Origin: Terriglobia bacterium
Lineage (GTDB): Bacteria > Acidobacteriota > Terriglobia > Terriglobales > Acidobacteriaceae
Assembly (NCBI GenBank): GCA_020073495.1
Contig: JAIQFD010000002.1
Span: forward strand, 62,001 to 126,000
Reading direction: 5' to 3'
DNA: 64,000 nt
Part shown: positions 23,936 through 32,377 of the stretch, piece after piece
How positions within the stretch are numbered: position 1 is the stretch's first letter
How the letters are laid out: every line of letters starts with the position of its first letter
The notes under the pieces: generated by a model
Databases searched by the model: none
Seen by the model: the letters and a program-made list of their open reading frames with translations, nothing else
What the model was told of the DNA's origin: nothing
Position numbers and translations under genes: made by a program

Positions 23936-24215
23936 GGATATACTTATAGCTCCCAGCTATTGCAAGAACTTTATTTTTCCTCCTCCTAACCCCCTGATTC
24001 CACACGTCTTTCCACTGCCCCATTCAGCGGACCTTCCTCTCCACAGTGCTACTCTGGATGTGTCGGGTGCATTTCCGCCCAGCTACTAGCTACCAGCTAC
24101 TAGCTACTGCTCTTTGACATATCTGACATATTTCCGCCCCTAACTCCTTTGTTTCGACATATCGAGGGGGAGGGGGAGGGGGGCCTGATCTGTCGCGGCT
24201 CGCCTCTGCGTCTTC
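23936..24215. other. AT-richer intergenic stretch with short repeats
   Basis: Contains TACTAGCTACCAGCTACTAGC (imperfect short repeats near 24085-24110), TGACATATCTGACATATTTC and a G-rich run near 24165-24182. No gene recognised. Confidence 0.45.
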
Positions 24216-24512
24216 TCAGCGGCCTTTCTGATACTGCTCGACGAGTTGGCGGATGCGGATGGCGTCGGCCTTGGTATGGCCGTGGCTCAGGATAGGATTT
24301 GTCCCGCCGCTGGAATCGATGCGGATGTTCGACCAGAAGATCCCGGTGCTGATCTGCACCGAAGCCACCTTATCGATGGCGATGCTCTCTTCGGTCTGGC
24401 CGAACAACCTGGGCTTGATGCGCAGGACATGTTCCGGGTCCACCTCGATGCGGGTGGGGAAAATCAGATTTCCGTGGGTCAAGCGGCTGGCGGTGAAGCA
24501 TTCGACGGGCAT
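24216..24512 (-). CDS. Small PH-like (YdbS/DUF304-type) domain protein
   Basis: 98 residues with the beta-rich pattern of a short bacterial PH-like domain: TRIEVDPEHVLRIKPRLFG, SIAIDKVASVQISTGIFWSNIRIDSSGG, then a C-terminal helix DAIRIRQLVEQYQKG. No transmembrane helix is present. These small domains are often membrane-associated adaptors, but no role is shown here. ATG 24512 has AAGG 7 nt upstream; the frame is open 12 codons further. The family call rests on pattern only. Confidence 0.6.
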   Translation of the reverse strand: MPVECFTASRLTHGNLIFPTRIEVDPEHVLRIKPRLFGQTEESIAIDKVASVQISTGIFWSNIRIDSSGGTNPILSHGHTKADAIRIRQLVEQYQKGR

Positions 24513-24617
24513 GAGCACCTTTTTATCCGAGTGCGCGCGGGATCGCAACCAAGATCGAGTGATTGGGTGATCGAGTGATCGGGGAATTGGAATGGCGAAA
24601 GGATCCCATCGCGCGGG

Positions 24618-24728
24618 CTACTCGCTGCGGAGGTCCACCACCAGCAGCGCACTGAGCAGGACGACGATCAGCACCATGGCGGCAAAAGATGCCGAGAGAA
24701 GTTGGTCTACGACGGTAAGCAGATCCAC
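24618..24728 (-). CDS. Candidate 36-residue transmembrane micropeptide
   Basis: GTG 24728 is preceded by GGAGG at 6-7 nt. It opens a short frame whose residues 9-31 (QLLSASFAAMVLIVVLLSAL) form a strong transmembrane helix and which ends DLRSE then TAG. The combination of ribosome site and helix argues for translation, but a frame this short could arise by chance. It is upstream of the PH-like gene on the same strand. Confidence 0.35.
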   Translation of the reverse strand: MDLLTVVDQLLSASFAAMVLIVVLLSALLVVDLRSE

Positions 24729-25067
24729 GGAGACCTCCGATCAACGAGTCACCGGCGAATTCATCGGCCGAGCCGGGTGGTCCCGTTCAGCTCGAGAAGG
24801 GAAGCAACACATGCCGCCAGCAGCGACAGGCAGGAGTACGTGGAGCCGAGGTAAACCGCCTCGTGGAGCGCCGTCACCAGGCGTGCCCCCACCGCCGACA
24901 TCGGGACCCGGGTTCTGAGCAGCTCCAGCATGTGCCTTCCTGATGGCGTAAACCCGGAGATTGCGCAGAAAATGTAAAGATTTGTAATCCTGGCGGGTGA
25001 GCCACCCCGGAAGAATCGCCGGGACCGCCGGGATCGGGGGATCGGGCCAACGGTTCATGTGGGAACG
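24729..25067. other. Intergenic, repeat-like
   Basis: 339 bp. Around 24990-25050 it contains GGCGGGTGAGCCACCCC and GAATCGCCGGGACCGCCGGG, echoes of the R2 and GCGGGTGGCC repeats. No gene recognised. Confidence 0.4.
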
Positions 25068-25802
25068 CTACCGCGGAGCGGCGCCAGTCGGTGTGGTCGC
25101 ACGTTTTCCGCGAGCTGCGATGCGCGCGGCGGCGCGGAAGACGTCGAGCAGCATCTTTTCGGTCAGCTTGCCCGTATTGGTGTTCTGCAAGGACGGATGG
25201 TAGGAGCAAAGCAGCGTCACGCCGTGGGGCAGACGATAGCGCGCGCCGTGGGCGAAGGTGAGGCCACTGCGGGAGTTGAGCACGCCGGCGCGCTTCAGCG
25301 CAGCCAGGTAGCGGTCGAAGGCGATCTTGCCCAGCGCGACCACCACCGTGACCTTCTTCAGGCCGGCAAGTTCGCGGTCGAGGAAGGGCGCACAGTTGGC
25401 CAGCTCCGTGGGCGTCGGCTTGTTGCCGGGAGGAGCGCAGCGGGCCACCGCGGTGATAAACAGATCCTTTAACTTCAGCCCATCATCTTTATGTGTCGCA
25501 GCAGGTTGGGAGGCGAAGCCAGCGCTGTGCAGGACGCGGTAGAGGAAGTAGCCGGAGCCGTCGCCGGTGAAGGGGCGTCCGGTACGGTTGGAGCCGTGGG
25601 CGCCGGGAGCGAGTCCGAGGACGAGCACGCGCGCGTCCGGGTCGCCGAAGCCCGGCACGGGCTTACCCCAGTAATCCCAGTCCATGTAGGCGCGGCGCTT
25701 CTCGCGCGCGACCTTTTCGCAATGCCGGCGCAAGCGCGGGCAGAGCTCGCAAGCGACGATCTCGCGGTTGAGATGGGTGAGCCAGGAGGGCATTGGCTTC
25801 AT
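25068..25802 (-). CDS. Type-5 uracil-DNA glycosylase (UDGb)
   Basis: 244 residues. Motif A is GLAPGAHGSNRTGRP (63-77) and motif B is SYHPSLQNTNTGKL, both characteristic of family 5 glycosylases, whose motif A has Ala-Pro-Gly-Ala-His in place of the catalytic Asp/Asn of other families. Cysteines in CELCPRL, ARCAPPGNKP and LANCAPFL are positioned as in Fe-S-cluster family 4/5 enzymes. The enzyme removes uracil and related deaminated bases to start base-excision repair. ATG 25802 has no strong ribosome site; ATG 25793 is alternative. It is divergent from the RRM gene. Confidence 0.92.
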   Translation of the reverse strand: MKPMPSWLTHLNREIVACELCPRLRRHCEKVAREKRRAYMDWDYWGKPVPGFGDPDARVLVLGLAPGAHGSNRTGRPFTGDGSGYFLYRVLHSAGFASQPAATHKDDGLKLKDLFITAVARCAPPGNKPTPTELANCAPFLDRELAGLKKVTVVVALGKIAFDRYLAALKRAGVLNSRSGLTFAHGARYRLPHGVTLLCSYHPSLQNTNTGKLTEKMLLDVFRAAARIAARGKRATTPTGAAPR

Positions 25803-26059
25803 TGTATGCGGGAGATCGGAGAAATGGAGGAACGGGATCTCAGCGTCGTGACTCGGGGACGACCGCTAGACCGCCCTGGGTTAGCCGGGGCTCCCGAACC
25901 GGGCACGGATATTTTGCCAATCAGGTACAAAACTGGTAGTGTTGTGCCGCCTTTGCGCTTCGATTCCTGACCTGCATAGACACGCGAGAAGCGATCTCGC
26001 CCTGCCTGACTCGTCGAAAAGAACGCAATGTCAGTCCCACACTCGGAAGGAACATCGAA

Positions 26060-26395
26060 ATGAAGAACATCTATGTTGGCAATCTCGACTACAACGTCAA
26101 TGAGGAACAACTGCGGGCTGCGTTCGAGGCGTACGGGCAGGTGGACAAGGTAACCCTGATCCGCGACCGGGACACCGGCCAGCCGCGGGGCTTCGGCTTC
26201 GTGGAAATGGCGGGCGACACCGAGGCGGGGAATGCGATCCAGGGCCTGAACGGCTCGCAACTGGGCGGACGCGCGATCACGGTCAACGAGGCGCGGCCGA
26301 GGCTGGAACGCAGCGGCGGAGGCGGCGGCGGTGGCCGTCGCGAGGGCGGCTTCGGCGGCGGCCGGGGCGGATTCCGCGGCGGGCGCGGACGCTAG
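26060..26395 (+). CDS. RRM RNA-binding protein with Gly/Arg-rich tail
   Basis: 111 residues. One RNA recognition motif (1-80) has RNP2 IYVGNL and RNP1 RGFGFVEM, then a GGGGRREGGFGGGRGG tail. Bacterial and cyanobacterial proteins of this design (Rbp type) bind single-stranded RNA and are often cold-induced. AAGGAA precedes ATG 26060. The 257-bp upstream space shared with the glycosylase gene leaves room for a long leader; TTGCCA at 25914 with a poor -10 17 bp on is the best promoter guess. Confidence 0.93.
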   Translation: MKNIYVGNLDYNVNEEQLRAAFEAYGQVDKVTLIRDRDTGQPRGFGFVEMAGDTEAGNAIQGLNGSQLGGRAITVNEARPRLERSGGGGGGGRREGGFGGGRGGFRGGRGR

Positions 26396-26441
26396 TAAAT
26401 CCCGGCGCACTCGTCAGAAACTATCCATCGTCAACCCAGGG

Positions 26442-28070
26442 CTACGGCTCTGACCCATCATAAATCGCGACCCTGAATCCAGGGCCTCGCTCTTTTTCCG
26501 CATTCTCGACGCGCTCCAGGGCGATCACGGCTGCCCACTGTCCTTTTCTTTCCTGCTGCCAGACGATGCGCCCGCGGAGTGCGCGCGCGATGAGCCCGGG
26601 CGGCAGATCGCGGTGATAATCGAAATACGGTTCTTGGGTGCGCTCCCACCAGCGCAGCAGCGCGGGCTGCGAGGGCGCCTCGTACTTCGTAGAGAAGACG
26701 TAGGCGACGTCGAACAGGGAAGTGTCGTGGGCGGCGCGCGCGATCTGGGGCGCGGAGAAGTCCTCGACGGGCACGACGGGGACAGCGGATTTCACGTATC
26801 CCAGATACGGTTTCTCCAGCTCATTCGTCGCCGGCCAGGCGGTGAGCACGCGCGCAGTCGCGTGATGCGCCGACAGGAAGTCCGCCGCCGACTTGTGCAG
26901 CAGGACGTAGTCGCGGTAGGCGAGGTTGTCCTCCATGGGGAAGCGGTAGGGCGGATTGACGAACAGTCCCAGCAGAAAAGCTGCGCAGACCAGAGCGATG
27001 ATGGCCGGCCATCCACGCACGCGGCGGCGCAGCGTGGAAACGCAAAGGATGATGACCAAGGGGACGGCCATCAGCATGTAGCGCGCCAGCACCGCGCCTC
27101 CGATCAGCGAGAGGGCGAAGACGTGGGCGAGGACGACGAGCGCGAAGATGGCCTGGATGTGCGGCAGGATCCTGGGACGCGTGACCGGCCCGACAGCGGC
27201 CGCGGGCTCGGGCAGCGGTGGCAGCATCATGGCCAGAGCGCCCGCGACCGTCAGCACGAACAGGTTCATGTATCCGGTCACCTGCCACAGGCGGCGCAAG
27301 GTGGCGAGCAGGATACGAACGGGCTGAAGCGTGGCAGAGACGTTGTAGCGGAAGAATTCCGGGTTGCCGAAGACATAGCCGGTGCGGTGATAGTGATAGG
27401 CGAACCAGGCGGAGAGCACGGCTGAAGGGACCAGGAGCAAGGCGAGCGACTCCCACCCGGCACGCTGCCGAGGCGCAATGGCGGAGCGAACGCGTCCCAA
27501 GCGTTCGGCCATCCACCAGCCGATCTCCCACAATGCCAGCGTGACCGGAACGAGGACAGCAGTCTCCTTGGCGAGCACCGCCAGGGAAAAGGCGGCAACG
27601 CAGGGGACGCGGCGGTCCTCGATGAAGAAGGCCAGGCCCCACAAGCCGAGCGCGGCTGCGGCTATGTCCACGTGGGCCATCGAGCTTTGGGCGAAGAAAA
27701 CGGGATAGAGCGCGGTGCAGAGGGTGGCCGCGACGGCAACCCCTGGGTTCATGACGGAGTGCGCAAGGCGAAAGACCGCAGTCAGCCCCAGCGCGGCGAG
27801 AAGCAGCATCGCAGTACGAGTGACCGCGGGTACGAAGCCGGAAAGCTTCCACCAGAGGGCCAGCCAGGCCATGACCAGCGGCGGGTGGGCGTTGCTGGGG
27901 ACGCTGTGCGGGATCAGAGCGCCGGTCTGGAGGAGGTCGTGCGCGGCGGGAACGTAGTAGCCCGCTTCGTCCCAATAGTAGGGCAGGCGGAGCAGGGGCG
28001 CGTGCGCGAGGAAAATCGCGCAGAAGATCAGGGCAAACGTGGAGACGAGGGGAAGAGAGCGAGCGCGCAA
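26442..28070 (-). CDS. GT39-type membrane glycosyltransferase (ArnT/PMT-like)
   Basis: 542 residues with about ten transmembrane helices in the first 370. The luminal/periplasmic acid motif DE occurs in LPYYWDEAGYYVPAAHDLL (about 32-34), followed by the conserved PSNAHPPLVMAW loop and LAVLAKETAVLVPV. Such GT-C enzymes move sugars from polyprenyl-phosphate carriers to lipids or proteins on the outer face of the inner membrane. The C-terminal 150 residues are a soluble periplasmic domain. The start is TTG 28070 with a weak ribosome site. Convergent with the RRM gene. Substrate unknown. Confidence 0.85.
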   Translation of the reverse strand: MRARSLPLVSTFALIFCAIFLAHAPLLRLPYYWDEAGYYVPAAHDLLQTGALIPHSVPSNAHPPLVMAWLALWWKLSGFVPAVTRTAMLLLAALGLTAVFRLAHSVMNPGVAVAATLCTALYPVFFAQSSMAHVDIAAAALGLWGLAFFIEDRRVPCVAAFSLAVLAKETAVLVPVTLALWEIGWWMAERLGRVRSAIAPRQRAGWESLALLLVPSAVLSAWFAYHYHRTGYVFGNPEFFRYNVSATLQPVRILLATLRRLWQVTGYMNLFVLTVAGALAMMLPPLPEPAAAVGPVTRPRILPHIQAIFALVVLAHVFALSLIGGAVLARYMLMAVPLVIILCVSTLRRRVRGWPAIIALVCAAFLLGLFVNPPYRFPMEDNLAYRDYVLLHKSAADFLSAHHATARVLTAWPATNELEKPYLGYVKSAVPVVPVEDFSAPQIARAAHDTSLFDVAYVFSTKYEAPSQPALLRWWERTQEPYFDYHRDLPPGLIARALRGRIVWQQERKGQWAAVIALERVENAEKERGPGFRVAIYDGSEP

Positions 28071-28129
28071 GAGTTTCCAGCTTCTCGTTTCTAGTTTCTC
28101 GACAAATCCCGTCGCACCGAAGTATCCCC

Positions 28130-28432
28130 TCAGTTCACCACGCCGGGCTGGGCCAGGCGAGGATCGAGTTTGATCTCGCCGAACGTCTTCTCGTAATTGA
28201 CGACATTCTGCTGCAGGATGGTGAGCAGCGCCTTGGCCTGCTGCGGGCTGAGATAGACACCCTGGAAATTGGTGATCTCGACCGCGGTGGGCGTCTGCTG
28301 CTGCAGCGTGCCGAAGACCAGGAAGAAGTCCCAGACGCTGACGCGGATCTGGACGCTGTTGGAATAGCCTTCGCGATAGTCGCTCGTGTTCTTCAGAGTG
28401 ATGTTGGGCTGCGGGGGCATGGTCATAGTCAT
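28130..28432 (-). CDS. DUF3467-family protein
   Basis: 100 residues: NITLKNTSDYREGYSNSVQIRVSVWDFFLVFG, then NFQGVYLSPQQAKALLTILQQNVVNYEKTFG. This is the DUF3467 pattern: a beta-sandwich followed by a helix that starts with the conserved V-LSP-QAK-L block. Family function is unknown. AAGGA precedes ATG 28432; ATG 28426 is an equal alternative. It is 59 bp upstream of the glycosyltransferase gene on the same strand, so the two may be co-transcribed. Confidence 0.8.
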   Translation of the reverse strand: MTMTMPPQPNITLKNTSDYREGYSNSVQIRVSVWDFFLVFGTLQQQTPTAVEITNFQGVYLSPQQAKALLTILQQNVVNYEKTFGEIKLDPRLAQPGVVN

Positions 28433-28524
28433 GATTCCTTCGCGCAAGAGTGTAACTCGCCGGGGGTGAAGAATGCTGGGACGAATGGCTGCCCGGGGCC
28501 CCTGGATTGCGCTAGACTTTGTAT

Positions 28525-29241
28525 ATGCACCGCCGGGTGGTCATTGCCGTATTGGCCGCCGCGCTCCTGGTTCCCACTCTCGAAGCGCAGATGAGGGGCG
28601 TTTCCGCGCGAGGTCCGGTGCACGTGGCCCCTCGCATGGGGCCGGCAACCCGGATGATGGGTGCTCCGCGCAGGGCCGGAGCTCCGGCCGGTTTCGGGTT
28701 CAGAACGTCACCCGGATCCCGCCATGGTCCCATCATCGTGAATCGTGGGTTCCGCAATTTCCACCGCCACCGATTCATCCTTAACAGTGGCTGCTTCAAC
28801 GGCGCATTCTTCGATCCCTTCTGCCGCAGCCAGTTCTTCGTGGCGCCGCCCATCTTCTGGCCCAGCTTTGACTACGGGATGCAGGCTTACCCCGTGGCGC
28901 AGCAAGTGCCGGCCGCCAACTACGACGACAGTGCGCTGCGGGTGCAGATCGAGAGGCTCACCGACGAAGTCGATCGGCTCAGGGAAGAGCAGGCCGCGCG
29001 CAACAATCCACCTTCGCCGCCCGTCGAAGCGCGCCCGACCCGCGCCGAACCGCCCACCATCCTGGTCTACCGCGACGGCCACCGCAGCGAGATCCAAAAC
29101 TACGGCATCGTCGGGCAGACGCTCTGGATCTTTACTGAGCGGCACGCGAAGAAGGTCGCTCTCGGCGACCTCGATGTGGAAGCGACGAAGGCGGCGAACG
29201 AGGAACGCGGGGTGGGGTTCGTACTGCCGGAGCGGCACTAG
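28525..29241 (+). CDS. Secreted protein with coiled-coil segment, unknown
   Basis: 238 residues. A signal peptide (MHRRVVIAVLAAALLVPTLEAQ) leads a Gly/Pro/Arg-rich stretch, an aromatic-rich stretch (FFDPFCRSQFFVAPPIFWP), a short coiled coil at about 138-160 (ALRVQIERLTDEVDRLREEQAA) and a C-terminal beta-rich part (PPTILVYRDGHRSEIQNYGI). No catalytic motif is seen. ATG 28525 is used; TTG 28519 would add two residues. Divergent from DUF3467. The closing domain looks like a small beta-structure for protein contacts, but no family is recognised. Confidence 0.7.
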   Translation: MHRRVVIAVLAAALLVPTLEAQMRGVSARGPVHVAPRMGPATRMMGAPRRAGAPAGFGFRTSPGSRHGPIIVNRGFRNFHRHRFILNSGCFNGAFFDPFCRSQFFVAPPIFWPSFDYGMQAYPVAQQVPAANYDDSALRVQIERLTDEVDRLREEQAARNNPPSPPVEARPTRAEPPTILVYRDGHRSEIQNYGIVGQTLWIFTERHAKKVALGDLDVEATKAANEERGVGFVLPERH

Positions 29242-29254
29242 AGCGGACGCTCAC

Positions 29255-29551
29255 CTACCCGCCGGCAATGGCCCCGATGATCAAAAAGGGCTCCGTGCCC
29301 GAGGCGACCACCTCGGGCAGCGGAGTGTCCGGCGATTCGAGCGACCAATCCTCTTCGCACACATAGAATCGGAGGAAGTCTCTGCGTTTCAGGGTTACGT
29401 GGTCGCGGATGGTACCGCGCAGCATGGGGTACTTCGCCTCGAGGGCGTCAAGCACCGAGCGTTGCGTGATCTGACCGGCGACCTCGAGCTTCACCTCGCC
29501 CTCGACCTTCGCGAGCGTCCGCAGGTGCGCCGGGAGTATGACCCGGATCAT
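29255..29551 (-). CDS. MoaD/ThiS-like ubiquitin-fold protein
   Basis: 98 residues: [40 protein letters not shown], then a C-terminus [10 protein letters not shown] ending exactly in Gly-Gly. This is the MoaD/ThiS sulfur-carrier layout in which the terminal GG is adenylated and thiocarboxylated by an E1-like enzyme. No E1, MoaE or ThiG gene is in the window. ATG 29551 overlaps the stop of the upstream beta-propeller gene by ATGA, so the pair is coupled. Whether it is a true sulfur carrier or a protein modifier is open. Confidence 0.85.
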   Translation of the reverse strand: MIRVILPAHLRTLAKVEGEVKLEVAGQITQRSVLDALEAKYPMLRGTIRDHVTLKRRDFLRFYVCEEDWSLESPDTPLPEVVASGTEPFLIIGAIAGG

Positions 29552-30726
29552 GGCAGCGCCTGGGCCTCGACGGAGAGCACGGCGGGAAGGTCGCGAACGA
29601 TCGCGGTCCAACTGTCTCCGCCATTGGCCGACGCGTACACCTGCCCGCCGGTGGTGCCGAAATAGACGCCGCAGGGATCGAGCGTGTCGACGGACATGGC
29701 GTCGCGCAGCACGTTCACGTAGCAGTCGCGCTGCGGCAGTCCCTTGCTCAGCGGCTCCCACTCGTTGCCGCCCTTGCGGCTGCGGTAGACGCGCAGCTTG
29801 CCGTCGGGCACGAAGTGCTCCCCGTCGCTCTTGATGGGGACCACGTAGATGGTCTCGGGCTCGTGCGCGTGGACGTCGATCACGAAGCCGAAGTCGGTGG
29901 GCAGGTTGCCGCTGACCTCGTGCCAGTTGTCGCCGGCGTCGTCGGTGCGCAGGACGTCCCAGTGCTTCTGCATGAAAAGCACGCCCGGGCGCGAGCGGTG
30001 CATGGCGATGCGGTGCACGCAGTGGCCGACCTCGGCGTTCGGGTCGGGGATGTATTGGGAACGGAGCCCGCGGTTGATCGGCTTCCAGGTCGCGCCGGCG
30101 TCGTCGGTGCGGAACGCGCCCGCCGCTGAAATGGCGATGTACATCCGCTTGGGATTGCTTGGGTCCAGGATTATGGTGTGCAGGCCCATGCCACCGGCGC
30201 CCGGCGACCACTTGGGTCCTGTGCCGTGGCCGCGCAGACCCGCGAGTTCGTGCCAGGTCGTGCCGCCGTTTGTCGAGCGGAAGATGGCGGCGTCCTCGAC
30301 ACCGGCATACACAGTGTCGGGGTCGGTAAGCGAGGGCTCGAGATGCCAAACGCGCTTGAACTCCCACGGGTGCTGGGTGCCGTCGTAAAACTGATGGGTG
30401 GTCAGAGGCTTGCCGGTCTCTTTCGATGTGTCATAGACGAATTTATTGCTTTGCCCGGCAGGCGGCCCGCCGGGCTCCGGCATCTTTTCGCCTCCGGGCG
30501 TCTCCCACGTCTTGCCGCCGTCGCTGGAGCGCTGGATGATCTGGCCGAACCAGCCGCTGGTCTGAGATGCGTAGATACGGTTCGGGTCGACGGGCGAACC
30601 TTTCAGGTGGTACAACTCCCAGCCCGCAAAGAGGGGGCCGCTGATGTCCCATTTGTCGCGCTTTCCGTCCGACGTAAGGATGAATGCGCCCTTGCGCGTG
30701 CCAACCAGGACTCGTACTCCGCTCAT
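29548..30726 (-). CDS. BNR/sialidase-like beta-propeller protein
   Basis: 392 residues of repeated BNR/VPS10-like blades, each with an Asp-box-type turn: [44 protein letters not shown] and [11 protein letters not shown]. No signal peptide is present, so a cytoplasmic location is likely, unlike most sialidases. The catalytic Arg triad of true sialidases cannot be confirmed. AAGGAG lies 7 nt before ATG 30726. It is coupled by an ATGA overlap to the MoaD-like gene, so the two products probably act together. The annotation exo-alpha-sialidase often given to such proteins would be unsafe. Confidence 0.83.
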   Translation of the reverse strand: MSGVRVLVGTRKGAFILTSDGKRDKWDISGPLFAGWELYHLKGSPVDPNRIYASQTSGWFGQIIQRSSDGGKTWETPGGEKMPEPGGPPAGQSNKFVYDTSKETGKPLTTHQFYDGTQHPWEFKRVWHLEPSLTDPDTVYAGVEDAAIFRSTNGGTTWHELAGLRGHGTGPKWSPGAGGMGLHTIILDPSNPKRMYIAISAAGAFRTDDAGATWKPINRGLRSQYIPDPNAEVGHCVHRIAMHRSRPGVLFMQKHWDVLRTDDAGDNWHEVSGNLPTDFGFVIDVHAHEPETIYVVPIKSDGEHFVPDGKLRVYRSRKGGNEWEPLSKGLPQRDCYVNVLRDAMSVDTLDPCGVYFGTTGGQVYASANGGDSWTAIVRDLPAVLSVEAQALP

Positions 30727-30831
30727 GTGTTTCTCCTTCTCATCAGTATTCAAGTGGGCGCAGAAGCGTCCGTCCTCTCTTACTCAATCGCCTTCGGATC
30801 CCGCATCGAAGATGATGGCGATATGCGAGCC

Positions 30832-30863
30832 CTGTCGGGGAGCACGATCGTGCTCCCCGACAG
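30832..30863. repeat. Perfect 32-bp palindrome
   Basis: Arm CTGTCGGGGAGCACGA is followed directly by its exact complement, with no loop. It lies between the 3' end of the gene at 30896 and the start of the propeller gene at 30726. No T-run follows on either side, so it is not a canonical terminator. It could be a strong hairpin that blocks exonucleases, an attenuator, or a protein site. Confidence 0.85.
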
Positions 30864-30895
30864 CCAAGCTCGGTCCCTGGTGATCGTGAGTTGGT

Positions 30896-31357
30896 TTAGG
30901 CGGCCTTTGCGACCTGGGCCCGCCATTGCTTCATGAATTGGCGCATAGCGGCGATATGGCCCGGAGAGCGGGTCTCGATCCAAGTCTCATATCGCTGCGC
31001 TGCCTTTTCCGTGTGCGCGAGGAACTGTTGGCTCACCCACTGTTGACGGGTTTGGGCCAGGATGGGCCGCACCCGCTCGAAGACCCCGAAGAATTCTCCG
31101 CTGGTCTCGAAGAACAGGTCCTCGTGCAGCAGCCCGTAGTTGAGCAACGCGCAGGCTTGCTCCCAGTAGCTGAGCACCATCATGACGAAGGTGCCGTTCT
31201 CCGTTCCGGGAGCCGCGATCTTCATGGACTCCTCTACGGTCTCCGGAAAGTAATTCTTGAAGAACCAGTCGCGGGCTTGGCGCAACCGGGCCTCGCGGCG
31301 CTGTTCGAAGACTTGCAGGTGGAGTTGTGCTTGTTCGTGCGTAGGTTTGGATTCCAT
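30896..31357 (-). CDS. DUF4760-like hypothetical protein
   Basis: 153 residues, mostly helical: REARLRQARDWFFKNYFP, TFVMMVLSYWEQACALLNYG, LFFETSGEFFGVFERVRPIL, then a tail YETWIETRSPGHIAAMRQFM. The pattern fits the DUF4760 type, soluble here since no transmembrane helix is present. AAGGAG lies about 10 nt before ATG 31357. It is upstream of the propeller/MoaD pair on the same strand, with a 32-bp palindrome between, and 122 bp downstream of the HxlR gene. Function unknown. Confidence 0.65.
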   Translation of the reverse strand: MESKPTHEQAQLHLQVFEQRREARLRQARDWFFKNYFPETVEESMKIAAPGTENGTFVMMVLSYWEQACALLNYGLLHEDLFFETSGEFFGVFERVRPILAQTRQQWVSQQFLAHTEKAAQRYETWIETRSPGHIAAMRQFMKQWRAQVAKAA

Positions 31358-31479
31358 GGTCTTTGTCTCCTTTTCTCTTCTATGAGTCGGCTAGGTTGAG
31401 TTTTGAGTCGCCAGGCTCCATCCGGGAAGCGCGCAAGCGCACGCTCGCGGATGAGAGTTCAGGCCCCACATCGGACAAA

Positions 31480-31953
31480 TCATGGCCACTGCCAGCCCCC
31501 GGACCTGGGGAGCAGCGGGAGCGGGTCCCTGTCCCGCCAGCGCCGCCGGACTTCCGCGAGCACCTGTTCCCGATCCATCGCGAGTTTCTCGATGAGGGCG
31601 CAATTTGCTCCCGAGTTTTCGTGCCGAGCCCCCCAAATAAGCAAGTCCAACAGCAGCGGCGCGAGATCGATGCCTTTTTCAGTCAGGCGGTAATGAGCCC
31701 TTCGCCGGTCCTTCACGTCCGCCGCCGCCGTGATGATGCCGGCCGCTTCAAGCCTCTTTAGACGCTCCGAGAGGATATTCGTCGCAATCCGTTCGCCCGA
31801 CTGCTGGAATTCCTTGAAGGTCCGGAAGCCGCGCACCATCAAGTCGCGGATGATCAGCAGCGACCAGCGGTCTCCGAATACCTCGAGGGAGATACTCACC
31901 GGGCAGCCGGAACGTCGTTTTAGCTTAAGTTTCCCGCCCACATTGGGAGACAC
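31480..31953 (-). CDS. HxlR-family transcriptional regulator
   Basis: About 157 residues. The HxlR winged helix begins at CPVSISLEVFGDRWSLLIIRDLM and continues FRTFKEFQQSGERIATNILSERLKRLEAAG and DRRRAHYRLTEKG. The conserved N-terminal cysteine is present, often a redox sensor in this family. The C-terminal 50 residues extend beyond the usual domain. GTG 31953 or GTG 31941 are likely starts; TTG 31980 lies inside the palindromic operator. Autoregulation through that operator is inferred. Confidence 0.85.
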   Translation of the reverse strand: MSPNVGGKLKLKRRSGCPVSISLEVFGDRWSLLIIRDLMVRGFRTFKEFQQSGERIATNILSERLKRLEAAGIITAAADVKDRRRAHYRLTEKGIDLAPLLLDLLIWGARHENSGANCALIEKLAMDREQVLAEVRRRWRDRDPLPLLPRSGGWQWP

Positions 31954-31962
31954 GATACCAGC

Positions 31963-31985
31963 ATGACTTGCAATAAGCAAGTCAT
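31963..31985. promoter_or_regulatory. Palindromic operator upstream of the HxlR gene
   Basis: Perfect 9-bp arms ATGACTTGC / GCAAGTCAT with a 5-bp AATAA spacer, just upstream of the regulator. Size and position fit a dimeric winged-helix repressor site. No second copy was noticed in the window. Confidence 0.7.
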
Positions 31986-32037
31986 CTGAAGGTGAGAATT
32001 GTGGATTTCAGATTGCAGATTTGGAGTGAACTAGGGG

Positions 32038-32093
32038 TGGTGCGAAAGGGGGATTTGAGCCCCCGCGGGTTTCCCCGCCAGATCCTAAGTCTG
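32038..32093 (-). pseudogene. tRNA-Leu(UAG) 3' fragment (candidate attachment site)
   Basis: 56 bp matching the intact tRNA-Leu at 44312, from the anticodon stem through the CCA end, in the same orientation. There are three differences: one G fewer in the run near the acceptor, and two substitutions in the variable/T-arm region. The D arm and 5' acceptor strand are missing, so it cannot make a tRNA. Confidence 0.85.
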
Positions 32094-32377
32094 ATTTTGG
32101 GTCGCGCAGGCAAACGCACGGAATTGCGCGGCGTGACAGGGTCCATCAGTCACGGGTTCGCTTGGCGCACAGGGCTGCGTCCAGACGCACGGAATCTGAA
32201 AACGAACAGCCACCACTTTACGCTGCGAAGCAAACCGACCCGGACTAGAGCGGGAGCGGGTTTTCCCAGTTGACATGCGGCGCAAAGAAAAGCAAACTTC
32301 CGCCACTGTCCGCAGACTTCCTACAGGCATACACGCGGTGGAACCTGCCGAGTCCTGAAGCATCGGCCTGTTGACGC
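32094..32377. other. Non-coding stretch between tRNA fragment and kinase gene
   Basis: 284 bp. No integrase or other gene is visible. The last 100 bp must hold the kinase promoter; no clear consensus was seen. Confidence 0.4.

Noticed and set aside
23577-24023. 148-residue open frame on the minus strand
   Set aside because: Composed of repeated Arg/His-rich words from a non-coding repeat array, with no ribosome site.
24741-25058. 105-residue minus-strand frame
   Set aside because: Runs through repeat-like sequence, Pro/Gly-rich, no ribosome site.
29548-30726. Sialidase
   Set aside because: BNR Asp-boxes are present, but no signal peptide or recognisable Arg triad; propeller only is safer.
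32038-32093. Second functional tRNA-Leu
   Set aside because: The D arm and 5' acceptor strand are missing, so no cloverleaf can form.
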